This document shows, one piece after another, positions 1-6,596 of a stretch of DNA of 64,000 bases. The notes below the pieces were generated by a model, which saw nothing but the letters and a program-made list of their open reading frames with translations, was not told where the DNA came from and made no database searches. Position 1 is the first letter of the stretch. The number at the start of each line of letters is the position of its first letter. Origin of the DNA: QHXQ01 sp963788965 (GTDB lineage: Bacteria; Acidobacteriota; Blastocatellia; Pyrinomonadales; Pyrinomonadaceae); the NCBI GenBank assembly GCA_963788965.1, contig CAWBIK010000005.1, forward strand, positions 1,240,001 to 1,304,000, given 5' to 3'. Both the position numbers and the translations under genes were made by a program.

Positions 1-1
1 G

Positions 2-703
2 CCGTCGCGCAGGCGCTACCGGGCGGGCGGCCCGGCCGTTTCACCGCGCCGCTTCGCAACGCGAAAAAGTTTGCCACCAGCGCCGCGCTCGACTTTTGAA
101 GATCGCTATCTCGGCTTCGGCACATACTTCACCGACGAGATGAAGCAGCGACTTTACACCGACGACTTGCGCGCCGCGACCGCAGAGCTTGACGCCTACA
201 GCGAACACCGTCGCCACTTCGCCCGCGTCCGCCATGCCGCGCCCTTGAACCGTCTGCTCTACGTCGATCTGAAAACCTTTCTGCCCTGTCTCAACCTCGC
301 CTACACCGACAAGACCTCCATGGCCGCCACCCTCGAAGTGCGCGTGCCCTTCCTCAATCACGAACTCGTCGAACTTGCCGCCCGCATGCCGCCCAACTTG
401 AAACTGCGCGGCCTCAAACGCAAGTACATCTTAAAGCGCGCCGCCGAAACGTTGCTGCCCCACAATGTCGTCTGGCGCAAGAAGGCCGGCTTCGGCGCAC
501 CCATCCGCTCATGGCTACGCGGCGCACTCCGTCCGATGGTTGACGACCTTTTATCCGAAGAGACTATCCGCCGCCGCGCCCTCTTCCGCCCCCAAGAAGT
601 TCGCCGCATCATCGACGCGAACCTCTCCGGGCGCGAAGACTACAACCTGCAAGTCTTCCAACTACTCACCCTCGAACTCTGGCAACGCACGTTCATGGAT
701 TAG
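2..703 (+). CDS. Asparagine synthase C-terminal part (partial, 5' end outside window)
   Basis: C-terminal 233 residues of a class B asparagine synthase-like amidotransferase. The frame is open to the left edge, so the glutaminase domain and the PP-loop are not visible. What shows the family is KTSMAATLEVRVPFLNHE, the helix that packs on the AMP-forming synthetase site, followed by KYILKRAAETLLP and RKKAGFGAPI. The same blocks occur in the complete paralogue at 6597-8546. In glycan loci such enzymes are thought to amidate sugar acids or amino-sugar precursors rather than make free asparagine, but that is inference from context. A hairpin of the CACAAAGAC family follows the stop codon. Confidence 0.9.
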   Translation, partial: PSRRRYRAGGPAVSPRRFATRKSLPPAPRSTFEDRYLGFGTYFTDEMKQRLYTDDLRAATAELDAYSEHRRHFARVRHAAPLNRLLYVDLKTFLPCLNLAYTDKTSMAATLEVRVPFLNHELVELAARMPPNLKLRGLKRKYILKRAAETLLPHNVVWRKKAGFGAPIRSWLRGALRPMVDDLLSEETIRRRALFRPQEVRRIIDANLSGREDYNLQVFQLLTLELWQRTFMD

Positions 704-744
704 GGCAAACTGATAAAGCCGATGTTAACAACAGCTAAGAACAG

Positions 745-804
745 CTCACCACAAAGACCCTAAGGTCAAAGTTCCACTTTGCGTCTTCGTGTCTTCGTGG
801 TGAG
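745..804. repeat. Intergenic palindrome, CACAAAGAC/CTTCGTG word family
   Basis: Outer arms CTCACCAC (745-752) and GTGGTGAG (797-804) pair perfectly. The interior is built from the repeated words AAGAC and GTCTTC. It lies between two convergent genes and is followed by TTTTG, so it could also end transcription. Two further members are at 10154-10221 and 60426-60496. Confidence 0.75.
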
Positions 805-819
805 TTTTGTTCGCGCTCC

Positions 820-1194
820 TTACCTTCTACTATGCGCACGCCGCGCCGCCCGCACACTCCGCCCGCTCCGTCCAATCGCAGCATTAATCAACCTCACCGG
901 CTCATCTTTAACTTTCAAATGTCCTTCCAGCGACAGCCGGTACAACCGCACCGCCGACGCATGCGCGCCCGAATGCAGATAAGCCAACTCAACCGCCATC
1001 AACAGCGCCGCTCTCGTCTGATTAATGCCCCACAAGCCACCATCTATCGCCTGCCTAAAACTATCGAACAACCGCGCCAGAATATCCGCCGCACCTGCAT
1101 CACCGCTCAGGATCAACTCAATGTCAGCCGCCAACTCCGCGCGCTCGAAAAGCGGTTTCCCCTCATTGTCTGGTAAATCATCTGCTATACTCAC
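820..1194 (-). CDS. Hypothetical protein, all-helical
   Basis: I do not recognise this 124-residue protein. It opens with an acidic stretch (MSIADDLPDNEGKPLF), then predicts several helices (about residues 18-90) and ends in an Arg-rich tail. There is no signal peptide, membrane segment or cysteine motif. It is transcribed divergently from the XRE-type regulator at 1373. The 180-base shared upstream region holds a strong hairpin (1226-1260), so the two genes may be controlled together. Coding is supported by composition and by the absence of any competing frame that looks like a protein. Confidence 0.55.
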   Translation of the reverse strand: MSIADDLPDNEGKPLFERAELAADIELILSGDAGAADILARLFDSFRQAIDGGLWGINQTRAALLMAVELAYLHSGAHASAVRLYRLSLEGHLKVKDEPVRLINAAIGRSGRSVRAARRAHSRR

Positions 1195-1225
1195 GGCAAC
1201 CTCCGTTTCGTGAGGTCAAAGGACA

Positions 1226-1260
1226 GCGGGTCGCTCTAGCCTGACAGGCAAGCGACCCGC
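1226..1260. other. Strong hairpin in divergent intergenic region
   Basis: Arms GCGGGTCGCT (1226-1235) and AGCGACCCGC (1251-1260) are perfectly complementary over 10 bp, with a 15-base loop, and are followed on the plus strand by TTCAATTTT. The hairpin falls in the 5' leader of the minus-strand gene at 820-1194 and upstream of the plus-strand regulator. It could be an attenuator, a terminator of antisense transcription or an operator; the sequence alone does not decide. Confidence 0.5.
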
Positions 1261-1372
1261 TTCAATTTTGTCCGCCTTTATATCACGTAACAGGAGATAT
1301 CACAAGAATGCGGAGATAGTCGGCACCGTGCATTCATGCTTGTGACGTGTTGCGACAAAGAGGAACTCGGTC

Positions 1373-1612
1373 GTGATTGAGTTGCGGATTGAGCAGTTGC
1401 TTGAAGAGCGCGAACAGACCTTCTACTGGCTGGCGAAGGAGACTGGTATCGGCTACACGAGTCTATGGCGCTTGAGGCACGGCGAGGCCAAAGGCGTCAG
1501 CTTCGACTTTCTTGAGCGCATCTGCCGCGCCCTTAAATGCGAGCCGGGCGATTTGCTGGCGCTGGTCAACGATACTAAAGTGAAAAGCAAACGCGCACGG
1601 AAAGGGAAGTAG
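1373..1612 (+). CDS. XRE-family helix-turn-helix regulator
   Basis: A 79-residue Cro/CI-type DNA-binding protein. Residues about 5-65 form the HTH_3 fold: LLEEREQTFYWLAKETGIGY is helix 1 and the start of the HTH, TSLWRLRHGEAKG is the recognition helix region, and FDFLERICRALKCEPGDLLAL is the conserved last helix of the small Cro-like group. A Lys/Arg-rich tail follows. It starts at GTG 1373 with AAAGAGGA 9-16 bases upstream. Such single-domain regulators usually act as autoregulators or as the antitoxin/repressor of a neighbour. The likely candidate is the divergent gene at 820-1194, but no target is proven. Confidence 0.88.
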   Translation: MIELRIEQLLEEREQTFYWLAKETGIGYTSLWRLRHGEAKGVSFDFLERICRALKCEPGDLLALVNDTKVKSKRARKGK

Positions 1613-1704
1613 CCGCACCGCTGATCAAATCAGCCGTCCTTACCCATCATCCACCGCCGCACGCAACAATGCCCCAAGCTCGCGCATATCCTTACCTCGT
1701 TGCG

Positions 1705-2280
1705 ATGGTTTGGAAACTCTGTCTCTGGTGTTGCGTGCTTGTACTGTGTTGCAGTTGTCAGCGCGATCAGCGCGCGGGGCATGACGATGCGGCGGGTCAA
1801 CAGGCGGGGGCGGAGAAGCGGACGATCAAGTTGTCGAGTGGTGCGTTCGCGGAGGGCGGGTTGATCCCGGCGGCGTATACGTGCGTGGGGCGGAACGTGT
1901 CGCCGCCGCTGGCGTGGGCGGGTGTGCCGGCGGAGACGAAGACGCTGGCGCTCGTGGTGGACGACCCGGACGCGCCGCGTGGGCCTTGGGTGCATTGGGT
2001 GGTCTATAACTTGCCCGCCGCAACTAAAGAGTTGTCTGCGGGTGTGCAAGCGTTGAGTGAACTCGCGGACGGCGGGCGACAGGGCAAGAACGACTTCGGC
2101 CAGATTGGTTATGGCGGCCCGTGCCCGCCTGATGGGACGCATCGTTACTACTTCAAGCTCTACGCACTTAACACCACACTCAACCTGCCCGCAGGTGCGA
2201 CCAAACAGGAACTACTCAAAGCCATGTACGGGCACATCCTCGACGAAGGGCAGTTGATGGGCAGATACAAGAAGCAGTAG
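1705..2280 (+). CDS. YbhB/YbcL-type PEBP lipoprotein
   Basis: Phosphatidylethanolamine-binding-protein-like (Raf kinase inhibitor-like) lipoprotein. An ATG at 1705 gives a clean type II signal: MVWKLCLWCCVLVLCCSC with lipobox Cys at about residue 18. An upstream in-frame ATG at 1669 adds 12 residues and is less likely. The family ligand pocket is intact: DDPDAPRGPWVHWVVYNLP (about 93-111) and GPCPPDGTHRYYFKLYAL (about 141-158). Bacterial members bind small anions or phosphorylated ligands; the physiological role here is unknown. It probably sits on the periplasmic face of a membrane. No obvious operon partners. Confidence 0.9.
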   Translation: MVWKLCLWCCVLVLCCSCQRDQRAGHDDAAGQQAGAEKRTIKLSSGAFAEGGLIPAAYTCVGRNVSPPLAWAGVPAETKTLALVVDDPDAPRGPWVHWVVYNLPAATKELSAGVQALSELADGGRQGKNDFGQIGYGGPCPPDGTHRYYFKLYALNTTLNLPAGATKQELLKAMYGHILDEGQLMGRYKKQ

Positions 2281-2577
2281 GCGCGGAACAGTAGGCGGTA
2301 GGCAGTTAAAGAAGGCGGACGTGATCATCAGATTGAGTACATTCAGCGGCAGCTGTTTATTCCGGCGTTTAGTTACTTGATCTTTAATTCAGTTGTTCGT
2401 CAGTCAGTCGATCTTGATTCAATCAATCTTGCCGTCGATCTCGATGACGCGTCTTCTGCTTCTTGTTCCGTCGCTTGTCCGGCCCGCTGGTCGCGTGTTA
2501 GCTTTTCTGCTTTCTTATGTGGCGCGGACGCGCTCTGTGATGGTGCGCGCAGAAAATAGAAGGGCAGGCCCGCAAGT
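2281..2577. other. Gene-free gap with a single arm of a word repeat
   Basis: About 300 bases without a convincing gene. Just after the PEBP stop lies CAGTAGGCGGTAGGCAGTTAA, one arm only of the word family that forms a full palindrome at 43917-44085. No matching second arm is near. The rest contains TTGATTCAATCAA (2412-2424), a short perfect palindrome, but no promoter I would defend. Confidence 0.4.
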
Positions 2578-3555
2578 TTGATCGACAAGCAACACATTCT
2601 CGTGACCGGGGGCGCGGGCTTCATCGGGTCGCATCTCGTTGCGCGGCTGCTGGCCGAAGGGCGCTGGCGCGTGACCGTGGTGGACGACTTCAACGATTTC
2701 TACGCGCCCGCCTTGAAGCGTGCCAACGTCGCGCCGCATCTGGCGCACGCCGATTTTCAACTGGTCGAGGCGGACATACGCGACCGCGCGGCCCTTGAGC
2801 GCGTGTTCGCCGCGACGCCCTTTGTGGTCGTCGTGCATCTGGCGGCGCGCGCGGGCGTGCGTCCAAGTTTGACCGAGCCGCTGCTCTACACGGAGACGAA
2901 CATCACGGGCACGCTGCACCTGTTGGAACTCGCGCGCGCACACGGCGTCCGCCAGTTCGTCTTCGGCTCGTCGTCGTCTGTCTATGGCATCAATGCGAAA
3001 GTGCCGTTTGGTGAAGACGATCCGATCAGACAACCGATCTCGCCTTACGCGGCGACGAAAGCGGCGGGCGAATTGCTCTGCCACACCTACGCGCACCTGC
3101 ATGATCTGCGTTGCGTGGCGCTGCGTTTCTTCACCGTCTATGGCGCGCGCCAGCGGCCCGATCTCGCAATTCACAAGTTCGCTAAACTGATCCATGCGGG
3201 CCGGCCCATCCCCGTCTATGGCGACGGCACGACGCGGCGCGACTACACATACATCGACGACATCATCGCGGGCGTGCGCGCGGCGATTGATTACGACGCG
3301 AGCATGTACGAAGCGATCAACCTCGGCGAAGCGCGGACGGTGAGCTTGCGCGAGTTGATCGCGCTGCTGGAAGCGGCGCTAGGGCGCAAGGCGTTGATCG
3401 AACGGCAACCTATGCAGCCCGGCGACGTGCCGCAGACCTACGCCGACATCACGAAGGCCCGCCGCCTGCTCGGCTACGATCCGCAGATCGATATCGAAGA
3501 AGGGATTCGCCGCTTTGTCGCATGGTACACCGAGAAAATGATGCAGGCGGAATGA
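2578..3555 (+). CDS. NAD-dependent sugar epimerase (UDP-glucuronate 4-epimerase-like)
   Basis: Extended short-chain dehydrogenase/reductase of 325 residues that interconverts nucleotide sugars. The Rossmann NAD motif TGGAGFIGSHL is near residue 11, the SSSSVYG strand with the catalytic Ser near 126, and the YAATK (YxxxK) catalytic pair near 156. The C-terminal PGDVPQTYADITKARRLLGY block is typical of UDP-glucuronate/UDP-galacturonate 4-epimerases. It starts at TTG 2578, the first start in frame before the NAD motif. Being the first complete gene of the glycan locus, it presumably supplies the activated sugar to the transferases downstream. The last codons lie inside a palindrome (3543-3600). 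Confidence 0.9.
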   Translation: MIDKQHILVTGGAGFIGSHLVARLLAEGRWRVTVVDDFNDFYAPALKRANVAPHLAHADFQLVEADIRDRAALERVFAATPFVVVVHLAARAGVRPSLTEPLLYTETNITGTLHLLELARAHGVRQFVFGSSSSVYGINAKVPFGEDDPIRQPISPYAATKAAGELLCHTYAHLHDLRCVALRFFTVYGARQRPDLAIHKFAKLIHAGRPIPVYGDGTTRRDYTYIDDIIAGVRAAIDYDASMYEAINLGEARTVSLRELIALLEAALGRKALIERQPMQPGDVPQTYADITKARRLLGYDPQIDIEEGIRRFVAWYTEKMMQAE

Positions 3556-3600
3556 TGATTGATGAATAGCTGCTTATTCATCAATCATCATTCCACCTGC
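3543..3600. repeat. Near-perfect 26-bp palindrome overlapping the epimerase stop codon
   Basis: Left arm 3543-3568 and right arm 3575-3600 pair over 25 of 26 positions around a 6-base loop GCTGCT. The left arm begins inside the epimerase gene (codons ATG CAG GCG GAA TGA), so the right arm is an inverted copy of coding sequence. The word family is GATGATTGATGAAT/ATTCATCAATCATC. A further CATCGTTCGTCGTTCATCAT half-repeat runs up to the next start codon. Confidence 0.9.
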
Positions 3601-3622
3601 ATCGTTCGTCGTTCATCATTAC

Positions 3623-4654
3623 ATGAAGGATAGCCTGTTGCAGTATCTCGCGTGCCCTGTGTGCGGGGGCGACATAGAGTTGGCCGTGGTCGCGGCGAGT
3701 GCGGCGGCGCGCGCGTGGACGGAAGTTTTAGAGGGCGAGTTGGCTTGTCGCGCGTGCGCGCGGCGCTTCGCTATCCGGCGTGGTGTGCCGCGCTTTGTGG
3801 ACGAGCAACAGGTGACACCGGAGAAGGCCGCGACCGCCGCGAACTTCGGCTGGCAGTGGCAACACTTCACGCAGCACGACGAGCTTTATGCCGAACAGTT
3901 GCGCGCGTGGCTTGCGCCGGTCGAGCCGGAGTTCTTTCGTGATAAGGTCGTGCTCGAAGGTGGTTGCGGCAAAGGGCGACACACGCAGTTGGCCGCCAAG
4001 TGGGGCGCGCGCGCCATCGTCGGCATCGAGTTGAGCGACGCGGTTGAGACTGCTTACGCCGCGACGCGCGAGTTGGAGAATGCACACATCGTACAGGCCG
4101 ACATTTATCATCTGCCGCTCAAGCGCGCGTTCGATTATGCCTTCTCGGTCGGCGTGCTGCATCATCTGCCTGAGCCGCGCGCAGGCTTCCGCGCACTTGC
4201 GGCGAAGGTGAAAGCGGGTGGGCATTTGTCGGCGTGGGTCTATGGCGCGGAGAACAACGGCTGGATCGTGCGTTGGGTGTCGCCCTTGCGCGAGCGTCTG
4301 ACTTCGCGCCTTGATCAGCGCGCGCTCTTGCACTTATCGAAGCTGCCGACGGCGCTGATGTACGTGGCGACGAAACTGATCTACGGCCCGCTCGACCGCA
4401 CGACGTTAGGGCGGCGCGCGCTTGTGCCGCATCTGTTCTATCACGATTACCTGTGCGCCATCGCTCCGTTCGGTTGGCGCGAGCAGCACACGATAGTGTT
4501 TGATCATCTGGTCGCGCCCGTCGCTTACTACATCACACGCGCCGAGTTCGCCGCATGGTGGCAAGAGCTTGACGCGCAGGATGTAGTCATCGGCTGGCAC
4601 AACAGCAACTCGTGGCGCGGCTTTGGTCGGATAAAAGCCGTGACAAGTGATTAG
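3623..4654 (+). CDS. Class I SAM methyltransferase with N-terminal Trm112-like zinc ribbon
   Basis: A 343-residue protein. Residues 1-55 resemble a Trm112 zinc ribbon: YLACPVCGGDIEL and LACRACARRFAIRRGVPRFV give four metal-type cysteines. The Rossmann methyltransferase follows, with SAM motif I VLEGGCGKGRHTQLA near residue 110 and the post-I acid in GIELSDA. The C-terminal 120 residues are specific to this type. Its position between the sugar epimerase and another methyltransferase suggests methylation of a sugar or lipid-linked sugar, but the substrate cannot be read from sequence. ATG 3623 follows a repeat-derived leader without a clear Shine-Dalgarno sequence. Confidence 0.88.
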   Translation: MKDSLLQYLACPVCGGDIELAVVAASAAARAWTEVLEGELACRACARRFAIRRGVPRFVDEQQVTPEKAATAANFGWQWQHFTQHDELYAEQLRAWLAPVEPEFFRDKVVLEGGCGKGRHTQLAAKWGARAIVGIELSDAVETAYAATRELENAHIVQADIYHLPLKRAFDYAFSVGVLHHLPEPRAGFRALAAKVKAGGHLSAWVYGAENNGWIVRWVSPLRERLTSRLDQRALLHLSKLPTALMYVATKLIYGPLDRTTLGRRALVPHLFYHDYLCAIAPFGWREQHTIVFDHLVAPVAYYITRAEFAAWWQELDAQDVVIGWHNSNSWRGFGRIKAVTSD

Positions 4655-4702
4655 TGACAAGACTTAAAAGCTTGTCTTAACTCGTCACTCGTCACTTGTC
4701 AC
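4640..4702. repeat. Palindrome, GTGACAAGTGACGAG word family, overlapping a stop codon
   Basis: The left arm begins with GTGACAAGTGA at 4640, inside the last codons of the methyltransferase (GTG ACA AGT GAT TAG). The outer right arm is TCACTTGTCAC (4692-4702), an exact complement. The interior repeats the words AGTGACAAG and CTCGTCACT. The next gene starts 15 bases later. Confidence 0.85.
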
Positions 4703-4717
4703 TTGTTATTGGTTTTC

Positions 4718-5464
4718 ATGCAGCAGCACACATACGCGATCATGTACGAGGTCGAGGGCGCGCACTGGTGGTTCGCGGGGCGGCGGCGCATCCTCGAAAG
4801 TTTCCTCGCGCAGATTGCGCCGACGCTGCCGGTGGCTGAAGGCACACGCGCGCGCATTCTCGACGTGGGCTGCGGCACGGGCGCGAACCTTGAGATGCTG
4901 GCCCGCTTCGGCGACGCGGAAGGCGTGGACGTGTCCGAAGATGCGCTTGCTTTCTGTCGTGCGCGGGGCTTAACACGCGTGCGCGTGGGCGCGGCCGAGG
5001 CGTTGCCGTATGCAGATGCGTCGTTCGATCTCGTCACCGCGCTTGATGTGGTCGAACATCTGGACGATGATGTGGCGGGCCTCGGCGAGATGCGGCGCGT
5101 GCTCAAGCCCGGTGGCTGCGCGTTGTTGTTCGTGCCGGCCTTTCAATGGCTGTGGGGCGTGCAGGACGACGTGAGCAATCACCGGCGACGTTATACTTTG
5201 CCGCAACTGCGCCGCGCGGCGACGACTGCGGGCTTGCAGGTTGAGCGCGCGACCTACGCAAATATAACCTTCCTCGCGCCGATTCTGTTGGGGCGTGTGC
5301 TGATGCGCGTGACGGGCGCGCGGCCCGCGTCGGAGAACAACATCAACGTCGCGGCCTTCAACGGCATACTGGGGCGTGTGCTTGGCGCGGAACGCGTCTG
5401 GTTGCGTCGCCTGTCTTTGCCCGTCGGCGTTTCGGCGATCTGCGTGGCGCGTAGAATGGAGTAG
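4718..5464 (+). CDS. Class I SAM-dependent methyltransferase
   Basis: A 248-residue methyltransferase. Motif I is ILDVGCGTGANLEML near residue 47, motif II/III regions are ASFDLVTALDVVEHLDDD, and motif post-III is MRRVLKPGGCALLFVPAF. This is the Methyltransf_11/23 pattern common in surface-glycan clusters. The N-terminal HWWFAGRRRIL block is typical of the subgroup found beside GT2 glycosyltransferases. I chose ATG 4718 because upstream codons lie in the repeat; ATG 4742 is also possible. The GT2 gene begins 4 bases after its stop, so the two are probably co-translated. Substrate unknown, probably a glycan intermediate. Confidence 0.9.
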   Translation: MQQHTYAIMYEVEGAHWWFAGRRRILESFLAQIAPTLPVAEGTRARILDVGCGTGANLEMLARFGDAEGVDVSEDALAFCRARGLTRVRVGAAEALPYADASFDLVTALDVVEHLDDDVAGLGEMRRVLKPGGCALLFVPAFQWLWGVQDDVSNHRRRYTLPQLRRAATTAGLQVERATYANITFLAPILLGRVLMRVTGARPASENNINVAAFNGILGRVLGAERVWLRRLSLPVGVSAICVARRME

Positions 5465-5467
5465 GCA

Positions 5468-6517
5468 ATGAGAGTTTACGATGAAGAGGAGACTTTGAAG
5501 CGACCGCGCACGGGCGCGCTGTCGGCGACCGCCGCGCAAGCCGCGTCCGCGCCGGCCGATGCGCCGGACATCTCCGTCTTCCTGCCGGTCCTAAACGAAG
5601 AACCGAACCTGCGTCCGCTGCACGAAAAACTCGATGCCGCGCTCGCCGTCCTCGCCCCGCGCACGGCCGAAGTGATCTACGTAGACGACGGTTCGACCGA
5701 CGGCAGCCTCGCGGTCCTGCGCGAATTGGCAGCGGAAGACCCGCGCGTGCGTGTGATCGCTTTGCGCCGCAACTACGGGCAGACGGCCGCGATGAGCGCC
5801 GGCATCGACGCGGCACGCGGGCGCGTGCTGATCCCGATGGACGCCGACCTGCAAAATGATCCGGCCGATATACGTCGCCTGCTCGACAAGTTAGATGAAG
5901 GTTATGATGTGGTGTCGGGCTGGCGCAAAAATCGACAGGACAAGATGGTCACGCGCAAAATTCCTTCTATGCTGGCGAACCGTTTGATCTCTTGGATCGG
6001 CGGCGTGCCCTTGCATGATTACGGTTGCTCGTTGAAAGCCTATCGCCGCGACGTGCTGGTGGACGTGCGGCTCTACGGCGAGATGCATCGCTTCATCCCG
6101 ATCTATGCATCGTGGGCCGGGGCGCGCGTCGCCGAACTGCCGGTCGAACATCACCCGCGCACAATGGGCGAGTCGAAGTACGGACTGTCGCGCACGCTCA
6201 AGGTCGTCTTCGATCTGATCACGATCAAGTTCATGGCTTCGTATCAAACGAAACCGATCTATGTGTTTGGCACGGCGGGCATGTTCGCCTTCGCCATCTC
6301 GTTTCTGGCCGGGCTGCTCGCAATCTATTGGAAGCTGGTCCACCGGGCCGATTTCGTGCAGACGCCGCTGCCGATCCTCGCCATCGTCATGTTCGCCGTC
6401 GGCGTGCAGTTCATCCTGATGGGCCTGCTCGCAGAGATGCAGGTGCGGACCTATCATGAGTCGCAGGCCAAAACGATCTACGCCGTGCGCGAACGAATCG
6501 GGTTTGCAAAACAGTGA
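5468..6517 (+). CDS. GT2 glycosyltransferase, DPM1/GtrB type
   Basis: A 349-residue polyprenyl-phosphate glycosyltransferase. The GT-A fold shows SVFLPVLNEEPNLRPL, VIYVDDGSTDGSL and the metal-binding MDADLQNDPADI, followed by the acceptor loop GWRKNRQDKMVTR. Two hydrophobic segments (about residues 260-285 and 295-325) place the C-terminus in the inner membrane, as in GtrB/DpmS enzymes that load a sugar onto undecaprenyl phosphate on the cytoplasmic side. It follows a methyltransferase by 4 bases and ends in a palindrome. The lipid-linked sugar would be used by a periplasmic GT-C enzyme; the GT39 at 51858-53396 is a candidate, but this is speculative. Confidence 0.93.
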   Translation: MRVYDEEETLKRPRTGALSATAAQAASAPADAPDISVFLPVLNEEPNLRPLHEKLDAALAVLAPRTAEVIYVDDGSTDGSLAVLRELAAEDPRVRVIALRRNYGQTAAMSAGIDAARGRVLIPMDADLQNDPADIRRLLDKLDEGYDVVSGWRKNRQDKMVTRKIPSMLANRLISWIGGVPLHDYGCSLKAYRRDVLVDVRLYGEMHRFIPIYASWAGARVAELPVEHHPRTMGESKYGLSRTLKVVFDLITIKFMASYQTKPIYVFGTAGMFAFAISFLAGLLAIYWKLVHRADFVQTPLPILAIVMFAVGVQFILMGLLAEMQVRTYHESQAKTIYAVRERIGFAKQ

Positions 6518-6580
6518 CGAGTAACAAGTGACGAGTAGCAAGTTATAAAACTTCTTACTCGTCACTTGTTACTCGTCACT
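6513..6580. repeat. 31-bp palindrome, GTGACGAGTAACAAG word family, overlapping a stop codon
   Basis: Arms 6513-6543 and 6550-6580 pair at 29 of 31 positions with loop TATAAA. The left arm starts two bases before the GT2 stop codon and contains it. The word AGTGACGAGTAACA is related to, but not the same as, the family at 4640-4702. A further TGTCACTG runs up to the start of the next gene. Confidence 0.9.
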
Positions 6581-6596
6581 TGTCACTGTCTTTCAT

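Noticed and set aside
2377..2559. Short plus-strand open frame before the epimerase
   Set aside because: No start signal, unusual composition, and nothing recognisable; better treated as leader.
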